Positions 49,901 to 62,600 of a stretch of 64,000 bases of DNA are shown here, piece by piece. The notes beneath the pieces are model-generated. The model was not told the origin of the DNA. It worked only from the letters and a program-made list of their open reading frames with translations, and searched no databases. The stretch is from Aulostomus chinensis. Taxonomy: Eukaryota > Chordata > Actinopteri > Syngnathiformes > Aulostomidae. The stretch covers positions 9,992,501 through 10,056,500 of the forward strand of contig JBBMOA010000021.1 of the NCBI GenBank assembly GCA_037954235.1, read 5' to 3'. The translations under genes and the position numbers were made by a program. Within the stretch, counting starts at the first letter, position 1. Each line of letters starts with the position of its first letter.

Positions 49901-52035
49901 TTATCGGTTATCTTCCACAATGATGGTCCGTCTTGGGTAGGTATCAATGTCCACAAATATGAAACGAAACTCGTATCTTCCAGTCTCAGGATTCTGTAAA
50001 GGGACAAATTATTTAGTATTTAAAAGAACACACAACATTTAGCACTCAATTCTATAACTGAAGTCTCTGCTTGGCTGTGCAAAAGCACTAGAGAGTATTT
50101 GAACACAGCAAAAATGATGCTGTGTACTAACACCAACCTCTTTTGACTCTGAATGCACGGTTCCTTTGAGGCCTGGCTCCGAACCTTCAATGTAAAACTT
50201 AAGTCTCATATGCTTGAGTCCGTCCTTCAGGTACTCCAAATGACTAGGAAAACACACACAGAGAATATAAATACAGTAATATCAGCCCACAGATATGCAC
50301 AGAATTTATGACATATCCTCGTCTCCTTTAAATGTTACTATTTTAGACTGTCATTTTTTTTTTAAGCGTACAGCTTAGGTGTAGTTACCATAGCAACAGC
50401 AGCTCATCATTTGCCCTCATATCCTAAGAATTAATAAATTATCTGGACGTTTACTCTTGGATTAAAATTCCAACCTGACTTGCTGCCTCCTTCCTCGCCG
50501 GGTCGTCTCACCGTAACACTTAATCGGCTCTCCGAAGGCACCAATAACCTACGTTTAGGAAAAAAAAAGGATTTATGGCATCTTCAATTTTCGAAAGAAA
50601 ATCACCTCAACAATCACAGTACTGCTTTACCTACTGTAGCTAGGAAATACTTATGTAGGATCAAGTAAAAGTGGGTATCCACAATACATCCACAGCTACC
50701 CTGAACTCCTTAGACAGGATGAAGGTCCTTCTCTTTACCTCAGGGTGTGACTTGACTTTGTTGTACGCTTTCCCGTAGATTTTATTTGGACTTGAGGATG
50801 AAAAAAGCTCCTGGAAAACCACGTAGAGCAGGCCACCTGAAACACACACCAGTTTAATGAGAAATCAGTTTATTTGGGACCATTACTCTTAAAATCTCGC
50901 GTTGTATCACCTGTCACTCCAAGCCCGATGAGTACGACTATCAAGTAGGTGAAATCTCTGCCGGCATCTTTCACTGAAAGAGATTTGTGAACTAAGGTTG
51001 ATAAAACAGTAAAATGTTACATTACAGAAATTATGCATCGATTGGGACAGCACAATTAATAGAAATCGCAACATGGCCTACAGCAATTTTAACATTGCTG
51101 GTGGATGTAACATCTGATAAACTAGAGCATTAAGTTTCTGAGGAAATTGCAGCGTGAATGTTGAAAATTTATACAGATAATGCTAAACTGCAATGATGAT
51201 TTGAAAGGTTTACTGATGTGAATAATGTGTGAAAGGCACTTTAGAAATATCTTTTTTAACCGATTCCCCAGAGAATTCACAACACCTCATCATCTTTGTA
51301 TTTTAGTGAAAACGAGTACAACTGGGATATCATCATTTCTATATTTTAGAGATTATTTTGTACATTGTTTGTGAATAAAGAAGCATGTGATATAAAATGT
51401 ATGTTGTGATGTTCTATTTTTTTTGTTTTTGTTTTGCTGTTGTAATCCCTGGATTTCCCCCGTCTGTGGACCTAAACAAGGATGAACTAAACTTACGGTT
51501 ATATTCGTTTATCCAAAATAAAGCCACTAATAACGACAATCAAAATGAATCACTTTCCTCTTAACAATGAGCATTAGAATCCTCCAGGGTTTACTGCAGA
51601 ACTGTCCTTGTGTTTTACATGTACCATGTGCATTAGCAAGTGTATTCAGGAACTCTTAAATATGGAAATTTATCTACAGTTTCTTTGACCAAATGTACAA
51701 ATCTGCAGCTCACCTTTCTGTGCAGCTGAAAGTCTGGGGCTCCCGCTCTGATACCTGGAGACAGATTTGTGTCTGGCTTCTCTTTCCTCGGGACTTGCTT
51801 GATTCCTGGCCGCTGGGTAGAGGGAGAAGCCTCGTCTTAACTGGAGGAAGCAGCTCAGCCCGGGACCCTCGTCTCCTCTCAGGAAGGTCAGTCCTGTTGA
51901 CACCGTCCGGTGTGTGTGAATTAGGAAGCTAGCCGGTGGGAGCTTGCGTGTCTGTGCGAAGTAGAGTGTCGCTGTTTGTGTCAAATTCCGGTTTAAGGCT
52001 TTAGATATGAGCGAGTAAGCCATGGTGTAAGCCAT
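49901..52035 (-). CDS. timm21: TIM21, mitochondrial inner-membrane translocase subunit
   Basis: Six exons join in frame: 52035-51714, 50973-50911, 50836-50739, 50548-50475, 50243-50138 and 49993-49901. They give 251 residues (human about 248), all with GT/AG borders. Residues 1-105 are a basic, Ser/Arg-rich mitochondrial targeting region. KDAGRDFTYLIVVLIGLGV and the following GGLLYVVFQELF form the membrane segment (about 113-138). FSSSSPNKIYGKA, SHPEVIGAFGEPI, GETTRRGRRQQV, YLKDGLKHMRLKFYIEGSEP and TYPRRTIIVEDNR are family signatures of the intermembrane-space domain. TIM21 links the TIM23 presequence translocase to the TOM complex and to respiratory-chain assembly in animals. Two in-frame ATGs compete (52035 and 52023); the first is used here, though the protein would differ by only four residues. 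A minus-strand ATTAAA at 49767-49762 is a candidate poly(A) signal. Confidence 0.95.
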
Positions 52036-52330
52036 GTTTATGCCCTTTATAGTTAGCTTAAGATAACGCTGTGTTGCTTACAGCTAGCAAGTCAGCGTTT
52101 TAGTGCTAATAGTTACAGCTACCTGCTTGCTAAAGCTGGAAACACCTATAACCTATAGTTACGTTAAAAAAAACATTTATACGCAACTTATAACTTTAAT
52201 AAACCTACAATGACATAGTGCGCTACATGATGTGCGCGTGCTTCGTAGTTCAAGCTAGGTTCACGCACCACCGCTACGACTCATGGGAGACTGAGTTCCT
52301 TATGCGACAACCAAATCCTGGTGAGGAAAT
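52036..52330 (-). promoter_or_regulatory. timm21 promoter region
   Basis: Immediately upstream of the start codon. It is modestly enriched in CG (GTGCGCTACATG, TGCGCGTGC, ACCGCTACGACTC) but has no TATA box at the right place. Transcription start inferred. Confidence 0.35.
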
Positions 52331-53685
52331 ACTACATGACTTAATATCCTTTTATACAAATATTCTGAGAGAATATTTGATGTAATATCATATATCAAAT
52401 ATGCAGTGTCTAACAAAATGAATCATACAATAAAATCAGTAAACATTTGTTTATTGAAAACATTCTGTCCAGCATTTTCTTAACGTGTTATCAAATTAAT
52501 AAGTAATTTTTTTTTGGAAAAACCACAGCATAGGCAATTAATGACAGATAAACAAATAAATAATAATGCTCAGACATAGTGGGAGTAAATAAAGGTTAAT
52601 TGATGGTTCAGTAGAATCATGTATATGCACCCATTTATGAAATTCAATATCACTTTGTTTCCTACATCCTGTCAATTTGTAAGTAAAAACATCCATCTAC
52701 TGTTAAAGGCATAACACAAATAAATGAATAAAGAAATCTAATGTCAATAAAGCAGCTGATATACGGAATTTTATATTCTGGTGGTATCATGAAAATGCAT
52801 TTAAAAAAACCTGATTGTTTTTTTGTACCCCTTGATGAAAAACTTTACATTAAAGGTATTTTGTTTTTCAGAAAACCAAAGTTTCAGTCCCTTATCTGAA
52901 ACGATCAGGGTTCCATGGCTCGTCAATCCTTGCCAGTCGTGGAGCACAGGTAGGGATAATGCACCTCTGTGTTCCAAAGCAAAGGAAAAAACAAACAAAC
53001 AAACAAAAAACTTGATGCATACGCCACAAACCTTTTTGTTTTTCTTTTTTGTTTTTTTTTCTTAAGATTTTCTCGTCACAACACTCTACATTGTTCACTC
53101 AAGATGCACAAGGGAGAGAGAGAAACCTTTAGATCCGAAAGCAGTCAAACTTGGCAAGATGCAGAGGAATGATGCATCTGTCTGATGTATCTGCAGAGAG
53201 ATGAAAACACTATTACTTTAAGTCTGTTTCTGGGTTTCTCTCATCTGCTGCCTGAGCTGCTTGTCATTGAATTGATTCACACTTTACTTTAATTACTGAG
53301 GTGTTTGCATCCATCTATTTACTGGAGTTTGTGACTAAGTGTGCGTTGGTGTCTGAGTGAAAAAAAATAAAAGAAAAACACAGTGAAAGAGTGTGTGTGT
53401 GTGTGTGTGTGTGTGTTACTTTGAACATTTTTAATACCTATGAGGAAGTCTTGAGAGAAACAGACAACACAGAGATGTCAGAGGAATATGTTTATAGAAA
53501 AGAAAACAATATTTTATTCAATTTCTGCTGGAATATGAGACTAAATTTTGACTATAAACATGAGGAGAGCATGGATGGAAATAAGACATGTATGGCTTTG
53601 AATACAGAAAATAAAAATGTTCACACACAGACGGAAGATAGCAAACAACTGAAACAGTAAGAAGACAAAAGCACTCAGAGCACAT
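52331..53685. other. AT-rich intergenic DNA
   Basis: No exon; a TG tract at 53391-53416. Confidence 0.4.
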
Positions 53686-54135
53686 CGCTCTGCCAAGGAG
53701 GATTACCTGGATACAGAACATAGTATCATCAAAGTTCCTTCACAAATTTTCATCCCAACCACCAAAAATAGGTTACAGATCCAGCTTGATAGTTATCCCT
53801 TTAATTACAAAACCTCAGTGAATTTCATGCTCAAGTACTTAAGTCATTTTGACTGTCATATCGGAACAGTCCATTCAATCAAGAAAATTTTGTTCTTGGG
53901 CTCTAAAGATTGGATCAAAAGTCATTCATGTCGGCTACTGTACTATCTGTATCATGTCAGTGACCTTGTGACAGTCCTCAGGTTCCAGGACCTACAATTT
54001 GATCCAGAGGGCATCTGAAATTTAATTGTAAACTTATATATGTACCAAATTTGATCCAAATCTATATGTAAGCGTCAAAGATATTTTGCGAACAAACAAC
54101 CACACAACAGTTACATCACCCCCTTGGCAGACGTG
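53686..54135. mobile_element. MITE-like element with imperfect terminal inverted repeats
   Basis: Begins CGCTCTGCCAAGGAGG (53686) and ends CCCCCTTGGCAGACGTG (to 54135). The ends are inverted repeats of about 14 bases with two or three mismatches around a CTGCCAAGG core. It is about 450 bp with no coding capacity. A related end, CCTCTGCTAAGGGGATCATG, occurs at 62187, so this is a family. Class is not established. Confidence 0.45.
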
Positions 54136-56387
54136 AAAAGAATTCCTTGGATTTAAAAAGAAGAATATATGTCATATGCAAGCACGTGTGTTTCATTGTG
54201 CTCTCTTTTCTCTCTATACATGAAGCAGGTTGTTTTTCAGTTGTGTTATTCGGTGATACACAACAGGGACATCGAGTAAAGTGAATTTGTCCGTCTGATG
54301 TCTTGGATTATTTGAACTCATTATCTCTCCCTGATAGCTGAAACAAATGTTTCTGGCACTTAAAATTCAGACCGATCTTCCCATGAAGCAAATCAAGCAA
54401 AACAAACATCTAAAAATACACAACCGAGGGACACGGAAGGTGTGTGTTGACAGTCTGATGACACATCGATTGGTAGAGAGAGGAACTATTGACCGGAAGT
54501 CAGTAAAACAAAGAGGTAAAGTGAAGCTTTATTGTTTTGGGGTTTTTTTTTTAGTTTTTTTTTTTTTTTAGATTTTTTTTACAAAGCATCAGTAAAACCA
54601 GGCCTGAAAAATAATCTGAATAATTTTAAAAATCAGCGTTTCAATTTGCCTTAGTAGAAAAGTCTGGTCTAATACAAAGATATTAAGCTTCTACAGTAGA
54701 AGAAGAAGAAGTAGAACCCTAACCCAAACTGTTAGTCTATGGTCAAATTAAAAAAACTGAAAATTATTTGTGCCGTTCTCTAGTGATTTTGCTAAGCATG
54801 CAGTACAGTTAATTTCAAAGGTGCTTTTTCCCCACTCTTCTGATATCCTAATGTATTAGTAGATGGGGCCCTTAGTTTAATGTTAGTATGTTAATTCTTA
54901 AATGGGTATTGAAGAAGCATGCAGAAGCCATACAACTGGGCCTTGGTTATACAAATTAAACTTGTTTTGGTCATTATTACATGAAATAGTTATATTAGTA
55001 AATAGATTGAGATTAATTCCAATTTTATTATTAAAAAAGAAATATTTTTTTTCCTAAATTTGACATTGCAAGCATCTAAAATTATTCTAAAATCATAATA
55101 TGGACGCTAGTTATTTTTTTTAAAAAAAAAGCATGCTTTAAAAGTGAAATGTTACATTTTGTTGCCGGTGAGGAGTCTATGACAGTGAAAGGACATGTTT
55201 CTGGCAAATGTAAAGTTGTGAATAGTAATTTAAATGGTCCATAGCTTTCTTTCCATGACACAAAAAACAAAACAAGAATTGGTACTAACTACGGTGCACA
55301 CAGAAGAGCAGACTAGTTCTCAAAACTTTCCAGGTGGAGTGTTTTCCTCTAGTCCTTTATGTTCATCATCTTTGCTCATAAATACATGTTTAATATCCTT
55401 TTTTCGTCAAAGTGTCCCTTCATCATCATCATCATCATCATCATCAGCCTCATGCTGGTGTAAATCCCCGCTCCACTTTTTCATATTTCAGTGACGCCCG
55501 TTCGTACTGATCCAGGATTGCACTATTCTCAAGAAGTCTACATGATGGAGACAATGCAACATAATGTAGAACATAAGCACACACGTACACACAACAGGAC
55601 AGAACAGTATTCACACTTAATGACAAAACGATAGGTAGCACTTAATGTGACTGCGCCATTAAAGGTCATGTGACCTTCTACTCCATGACTAAATAAGAAG
55701 CGCTCCTCAAATCATCAAGTTAGTTACAGGTGAATGTAATATATTGTGTTCAGAGCAGCCTCATGATCTTGGAGCGTACACATGAAATGTTACACAAAAG
55801 CAAAACAAAACCAAAAAACTTCACAATTAACCAAGTACAAAAATCAAATGTACAAAAGACATAAAACATGCAAAAACTACAGAGGAATTCTGCATAAATG
55901 TAGACATGAATGGGATATTTAAATGTGCTTTCCTTTATGTGTAGGTTAAGTAAGTGCAGAAAAACCCCACTGATGTTAAGTGGGATTGTTTTTACATTAC
56001 TGACATCCCTTTTGTGCTATGAGGAGAGTAGTGAAAAAAACATTTTGATTCAACTTAAGATGATGGGGGTGGGGGCGGAAAAAGTCCATGCTAACAAATA
56101 TCCACTGAGAAACACAATGTATGTCCTCCGGAGAACATACAGTAAACTTGAGCATCACAGACACTTTAAAATAAACTCACTAGGAGGGCAAGATGGCTGC
56201 AAGCAAGAAAACCATCTTGGCGGAAGAATAAACAGTTACACAAAAAAAAAAGAAAAATATGAGCCTGCGCAATAATCACAAAAAAAGAGAAAAAAAAATA
56301 AGATTCATAACAGGGCAAATGATGACTACACAACAACATGTAAAGATGTTGATTGTTGGATAAGGGTGCTTACCTTGAGATTGTCTC
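54136..56387. other. 3' flank or 3'UTR of neto1
   Basis: No coding exon. A minus-strand AATAAA lies near 54527. (ATC)n runs at 55420-55446. A GT splice donor 15 bases after the neto1 stop (56373) suggests a further non-coding exon somewhere here. Confidence 0.35.
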
Positions 56388-59076
56388 TTAGACCCTAGTT
56401 GTGTTGTACTCTGATTCATGTTTGCTCAAAGAGCCAATGAGGCAGAACCTGAAATGTCACGGCTCTTTCATTTAATATCAGATTCATTTTGCATAGAGAG
56501 GTCAGAATGCATACTGTGCTACATAACAGCAATCAATGTCTTTGTAAAGTCTGTAGGAGCTTCGCATGCAGACTCATAGAAAAACTACTAAAACAGTCAA
56601 GAGCACTCTGGAACGCCGAACAGTGCATGCAGGAGACTTAATTTGCACGCCCAAAATGTATTTGTAACTCCAACCGTTACTTTTCAAGCAATAAAGTACA
56701 CAGAATATATAACATTTTTTTAAAAAGTCATGCCAAAATGTCAAACTACGGTGAATTGAAGCCATTTTTTTACCCATAAAATTGAGGAAACAAATGCATA
56801 TTTGATTGATTAAATGCATATTAGATTTTTTTTGCATTCATATCAATGAAGGTCATCATGGATTAATATCAGGCACTGATTCAAGCCCTTGTCTTGACAG
56901 TCAGAATAAGACCGATTAGAGAATTCACATGTGCTTAAAAAAATGATGTCGGTTTTAGCTTTACCAACCCAGCAGTTATTTAAATGTAGGCTATAAATTA
57001 TAATTTGTGGAATCCTAGCAAGGGGAATTTACATGTTCACGGATGAGCATGCAAAATGGAGCAGAAATTACGATTATAATTTAGCTATTTGTGAAAATTC
57101 GAAAGAAAATATAACAGAAAGAAACGGAAGAATGAGGGTCAATGCGAAAAAAAAGAAACTTGTAATATAGAAATATAATGAGAGGAGGGGGAAGAACAAA
57201 GCTAACAGAGGGGGAAACAAAACAAAAAATAAATAAATGAATATCCCCACAAGCATCTCAAACATCTCCGTATAAATTTAGAGTTGCTGCTCGTCTGTCA
57301 TCAGAAATCTATGGATACTGACCGCTGTACTGCCTTTTCGTGGCGTGAAAGCCGGTGGCTGGTGGTGGGAACTTCTTCCAGGTCGTCGTCCAGGTCGCAT
57401 CCATTGTCCGCTGCTTCTTGTGAGTAGCTGTGCTTCATGACCAAGATGCTCCTGCGGTTTCCTGTAGGCGGCAGCAAGGGCCGCACTGCCATTGGCGGCT
57501 GCGGAAGGTCCGTGAGTAGAGTGGCGGCTGCAGCGTCACGTGCACTCAAGTTTCCTCGGCTTCCTCGCCCACTGAGTGACAGCTGGGATATATGGGCTGA
57601 GCCTGGGTTGGAGGATGAACCACAGTGGTGATCGTGGATGCAGCGTGAGGAGGCACGGCGAAGGGCGTGGTAGTTCTCAAAGTCTTCCGCCAGGTCGACT
57701 AAGTCTGCTGAGGCTGCCGCGGCTGTGGTGGCGCTCCGTAAAGTACACAACTCGTAGTGAGGCGGCTCAAAGACCTCTTGAAACATTGTGGGGTCAAAGT
57801 CCTCACGCCGCAAGATGTACTTTTTTCGTGGCTGTTTGATCTGGACAATGACAGAGACGATGAGGAGGATGAGGACGATGCAACAAGTGACACCAATGAT
57901 GGTCCCGTTTGTGTTGTTCAGGTTGTCCAGGATGTTGGCTTTCCTCTTCTCTATACAGGGTAGAGAGACAGAGGGGAGTGTAGTTTAGAATAATACAACT
58001 ATCATGAAATACACATCATGATTATCAGTTTAGAAAACAAAACGCATTTCAATGTTTCCAACAGAACTACAACTGCTCACCAAAACAGCAACTGTCCATG
58101 TTGCACTACCTTTACTCTTGAGATTTCATAGTATCACAACATATGAAATTTGCTTACATTTCCCACTGTTAAATAAAAGACCGTAGAATGGATTTTTTTT
58201 TTATTCACTGCATCTTGTCGTCTGAAAGACATACTTTAGCAGCAGAGACCTGCATGTAACAGCAACCTTTAAATAGTTGCTATAAAAAAATAAGTGCATT
58301 TAAGTGCATTATTTTGTGTTTCTTTCCTGTAAAGCGGAATGTAATAGCTCTATGCTGGGCAATGTAGGCATATCGTAACATTTAACGAACTTACATGTGA
58401 CAACCAAATGGGCCTTATCATGTATAAAGTTGATGCCATGACTTTCATGAGACTATCTATATTTCTATCTAGCTATCTAGCTATCTATCATAAGAGAAAG
58501 AGAAACCACAAAAAAGTAGCAGAGACTAACTGTGTGTAGCAAGGAAAATCTGCTGGGAGATGTGTGACATTTAAATGCTGAATGAACTTATGGCACAGCA
58601 GTACACTGGGCCTCGATGACAGTAAATGGTTACATTCAGAAGCGTAAAGGAGAAAGGAACAAATCTTGACATTTTACCACTAATGAGGACAAATGTGGGC
58701 AATGCAGCAGCTCTGCATTACTAGAGCGGAGAGCAAGTAAAAGACGGAGTAAAAGAATAAGAAACATGGCCTCGTCTCGTTGAGTTCTGCACAATTTCAA
58801 ACACGGATTAGGTTGGAAACTGTGGAATAGGCCATGACACAAGTCACTGGTTCCACTAAAAGTTTGAACAAGTTAAAGTACTTTGGTAGAACACACAGAC
58901 ATGGCTCTATCTGATTTAGGGAAGGGGAAAAATAGGGAATAATGTATTTTTTCTGTAAGGTTAGCCCAACAGATCGTCAAAAATATGTTGCATTTACTGA
59001 TGAGGGATTTGCAATGCGAGAAGGATCAGGATGGCTACAGTATAGACCTGAGATCTGAGTTATCTACGTGGAGATA

Positions 59077-59128
<52 letters not shown>

Positions 59129-60039
59129 GGATTCAAGTGATTGTATTTGACCTACCAAGTTAGTTGAACCATAGCTTATTAAAAGAAAAGAGGGCTTTGA
59201 TTCCAGTGTACAGATATCCTTTATTGATTTTTGTATTGAGCACCTTTCCCACTGAGGTTTTGAGGAAGTGCATGACTGCTCAGAGCAAAGGGGAGTTGCA
59301 GGAGAAATCCCTATTGCCCTAGTCATGCAAATACATGTGTGGGAAGGCCGTGAGTATGTTTAATGCATAAAATATGGAGAGACCAACAAGGACATGGGAC
59401 TCTCACACTACATTAGCTACTGTAACACAATTTTCCTTGGGGGATGAATAAAGTATTCTGTATCTGATTCTGATTCTGAACTCTAACTTGCTAGCTTACC
59501 ATTTGACAAGTCCACTAACCATATAGCTACCCTTGCTAACGGCAAATGGTAAATTGTATCCTGAAATGTTACCTGAGCTGCAAAAGTGTCATAGTAAAAA
59601 AAAAAAAAAAAAAAACACCTCACAGAAACACTGTACTGCATTGTAGCATTACATGTTAGCTCGGAGGCTACAAGGATTCTGACACCATGAATTGGCAAAC
59701 ATAAAATGCACCACAACTTGAATCAAAATACAGATTTTCGATGTGTGAAGACTGTTTGAAACGGATGGGATGATGTAAATATAGCGCTGCAAAAGACTTC
59801 CATGGACGTTTCAATGCTGAAATGTTACATACTATACCTTTGAAGCTCTTCTTGTCTCACCTCCATGTTAAAGATTAGTTTCTATAAACGATGACGAATG
59901 ATGAGACCAAAATATGATATCTCACCTTTACACTGATTCTCATCCCATGGGTAGACACAGTTCTGCATTCCGTTGCACACCAGCGTGTTGTTTATGCACA
60001 TGTTACTGTGACAGAAGAAGGCATCTGCATCACAAGGAG
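56388..60039 (-). CDS. neto1: NETO1, neuropilin/tolloid-like 1, C-terminal part (5' exons outside the window)
   Basis: Three exons are visible: 60039-59926, 57950-57323 and 56448-56388. The first encodes an LDL-receptor class A module with six cysteines (FFCHSNMCINNTLVCNG, NCVYPWDENQC). The second begins EKRKANILDNLNNTNGTIIG, crosses the membrane (GVTCCIVLILLIVSVIVQ) and carries the tail signature FDPTMFQEVFEPPHYELCTL, then CIHDHHCGS and EEVPTTSHRLSRHEKAVQR. The third encodes FCLIGSLSKHESEYNTTRV and stop, ending in the PDZ ligand TRV known in mammalian NETO1, which binds PSD-95. About 266 residues are present; the signal peptide and two CUB domains must lie beyond 64000. NETO1 is an auxiliary subunit of kainate receptors and associates with NMDA receptors at synapses. 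The third exon is only 61 bases and is set by splice signals plus the conserved peptide. Confidence 0.93.
57301..57322 (-). CDS. neto1: Alternative intron-encoded C-terminus of NETO1
   Basis: If the donor GTCAGT at 57322 is not used, the reading frame runs on for six residues (SVSIDF after the last shared Arg) and stops at TGA 57303-57301. This form would lack the PDZ-binding TRV end. Whether it is made is unknown; the donor is moderately strong, so retention or use of a nearby poly(A) site is possible. Confidence 0.4.
57951..59394 (-). other. neto1 intron
   Basis: Intron between the LDLa exon and the membrane-spanning exon. It contains a (TATC)-like patch at 58458-58492 and (TG)n at 59080-59122. 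No other exon found. Confidence 0.7.
59395..59480 (+). mobile_element. 3' tail of a LINE-type retroelement
   Basis: TTTTCCTTGGGGGATGAATA, AAGTATTCTG, then TATCTGATTCTGATTCTGA. This is a typical fish LINE 3' end (CCTTGGGGATGAATAAAGTAT followed by short tandem units). It is severely 5'-truncated and lies inside the neto1 intron. Confidence 0.55.
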
Positions 60040-62186
60040 CTGAAAGACATTTAATAAAACGGTTATTCCACAGAGAAGAGACTAAAGAACTTTAACTTCC
60101 TCCATTATTAACTAGTTTTTAACAGAAAATCTCCACCGTTATTAACAAAATCTGTCAAGATATGCCAGTGCCTCAAGTCAGCATCTTCATTACAGCATAG
60201 GCAAAGTTTCCAGTTTTCCAGACTTTGTGGGAATCCATTTGGATGAGCATTAATCAAATTAGATCACTTCCCTTGAAAATACCCCTGCAATTTGCATAGA
60301 CGTGTATGAATTAACTTCTTGGAATGTGTGTGTGTGTGTGTTTTTGTATACTGCGTGTGTGGATGTGTCTGCTGTGACATTTTAACGTCATCTGCACACA
60401 CAACAAATACAAAACAAATTGTCTTTTTTTTTCTTTTTTCAAAAATGTTTATTTGTTCACAGTGCTTTTGTCAACCTGCATCTAAAACCGAGCGAGAGGC
60501 ATTTCCTCAAAATACAAGACCCATCCGACACCTGCCACTAACAATCAGTCTGGGAATTGATTGAAACTGGTGGAATCAAAAATCAGAACCCCGATTGTGG
60601 ACTCAGGCAGTGAGGCAGGTGCAGCAGCCATCTATGGGTGGAGCAAAATCATCCAACCAAAGATGTACAATTGACAATAATATGGAATATAATCACAATT
60701 TTAAAGGTGGTTTTTGAAATTGCCCATTTTAATATGTACCAAAAAATATTCCAGTTTAATATATACAATACATCAAGTTCAGTGACACATTTCCACGTAT
60801 TCACAGGCAAAACTGGGAAGTAGCAAAACACCTCACAAATGTACTTTTTTCAATTTTGGTACTTTACATGATTATTTATCTGACAGCTTTTTCTCCCAAC
60901 ATTTTAAGTAGGTTCCATTATACACAGGCTCAATACTATCGACTTTGAGTACATTTCAGAGCCTGTAGTTCTTTGCTTTTACCTGAGTAAATATCAGTAC
61001 TGGTTAGTACCTTTTCATTGTATTTTTTACAATAGTATCTGTGCCTCTTCTTGAGTAGTGAATGTGTGTACTTTTGCCCCGGCTGCTCTTAAAGAATCTT
61101 CTTTGGGAAATAACCGCTTAATAGTTTTACAAGCATTGCTACAGCCACACAAACCCTCTGTTAACCTCACAAAGCAGAGACGAATGTCATGTATCTCACT
61201 TCAGTATATATTACAAAGAAGTACAATTCACCTCTTTTCCTGTCCACAGGAATTACAAATAAACATCGATGACATCAATACTTCTTCTCCAACAACAAAT
61301 ACGGATTATAAAAACACTGGTATTGTACAGAGCATCTCTTATACGCAGCTTTGTATGTGGGAGTACAGATATTCAGTACTATTTTTAATTTCTGAATGTT
61401 CAGGAAGTTGCTTATTTCGTCACAGAGATATGACGCCTCTGCATAGCTTAGCTTGATCTCTGTGTTTCTCTCTCTCCTTCTTTATCTCTCACCACTCCCG
61501 GGCAGCCATACACAACTCTGGCACTGGCTACTAGAGCAGCCTGCCAGAGCTATGGCATATAACTGGGGACTATTTGACAGTATAACAACTGTGATGTATG
61601 GCTGTTTTCATCCCAGTTCTTCTCCCAAGTGAGTAATAACACACCAAATTAGAATGACTTATCTATATCTCCTTTTCTTTTTCTCCATCCCATCCTGTGT
61701 GGGCCTTTGTCAGCATTTCTTCCTCTTCTTTCATAAGCCAACACTTTACCATTAACAACCAGCAGAGGGAGCCCAGTCCATATCTCTTTCCTGCTGAATT
61801 CTCTTTTCTAATACCCCCCCCCCCCCAAAAAAAACCCACTGCACACTGAGACCAGAGTGGGATCCACACTAATCTCCTGTGAAATTAGTTCCAAGACATT
61901 CTGTAATAAAAGTGCCCTTTTGCCCACACATAAACATTCCTAGTCACTGCTGGAGGCATAAATTAACTCCTAAATGAGTGGCTCATGAAAATAGTCTCTG
62001 TGGGGGGGTGGGGGGCTTCAAGAGGAGGGAGGCTAATGCAGTGAAGAGGCAGCACACATTCCGGATTGTTTTAAATCAAATAATCATTTTGTCCATGTTT
62101 TGGTTTTTTTGGTTTTTTTTGAAGTGGTGTAATTTTGTTTAGGGGATCATGATTCATGTAATTATATCTGTTTGTCCTAATATTTA
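60040..62186 (-). other. neto1 intron, partial
   Basis: No CUB-domain exon was found. A short TG tract at 60325-60341 and a C run at 61815-61826. Confidence 0.5.
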
Positions 62187-62600
62187 CCTCTGCTAAGGGG
62201 ATCATGTTTTGGGTGATTTTTTTCTTCTTTTTTTAATCTGTCAGCAGGATTATGCAAAAGAGGCTCATTTTCACCAAACTCGGCAGAGCTGAGGAAGAGC
62301 CCATTACATGTTTTTTGGGGCAGGAAATTACGAGGGTTTTTTTTATTTATTCATTTTTTTTTTTTACGCTGATGTACTCCTTGTGGGTTGATCAGATTCG
62401 TTTCAAATTTGGTCAAAAACATCAAGAGCTCAGGGACAGATTGAAGACTGAGTTGTCATTAAGGAGCGTTACTGTGGCGAGGCGGCTAATTTTGATATTT
62501 CGCCATAGAATCTTCAACTGTAACCACTGGACTAATGTTCAGATCTCTTTCAAACTTCACGTGTTTGCTGAGTGCCTGAAGACATCTACAAGCTGAACTT
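62187..62600 (+). repeat. Degenerate interspersed repeat related to 53686-54135 and 33536-33735
   Basis: Starts CCTCTGCTAAGGGGATCATG and continues CTGTCAGCAGGATTATGCAA and TTTTCACCAAACTCGGCAGA, then GATCAGATTCGTTTCAAATT. This is the order of a widespread fish repeat. The 3' border is unclear. Confidence 0.4.
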
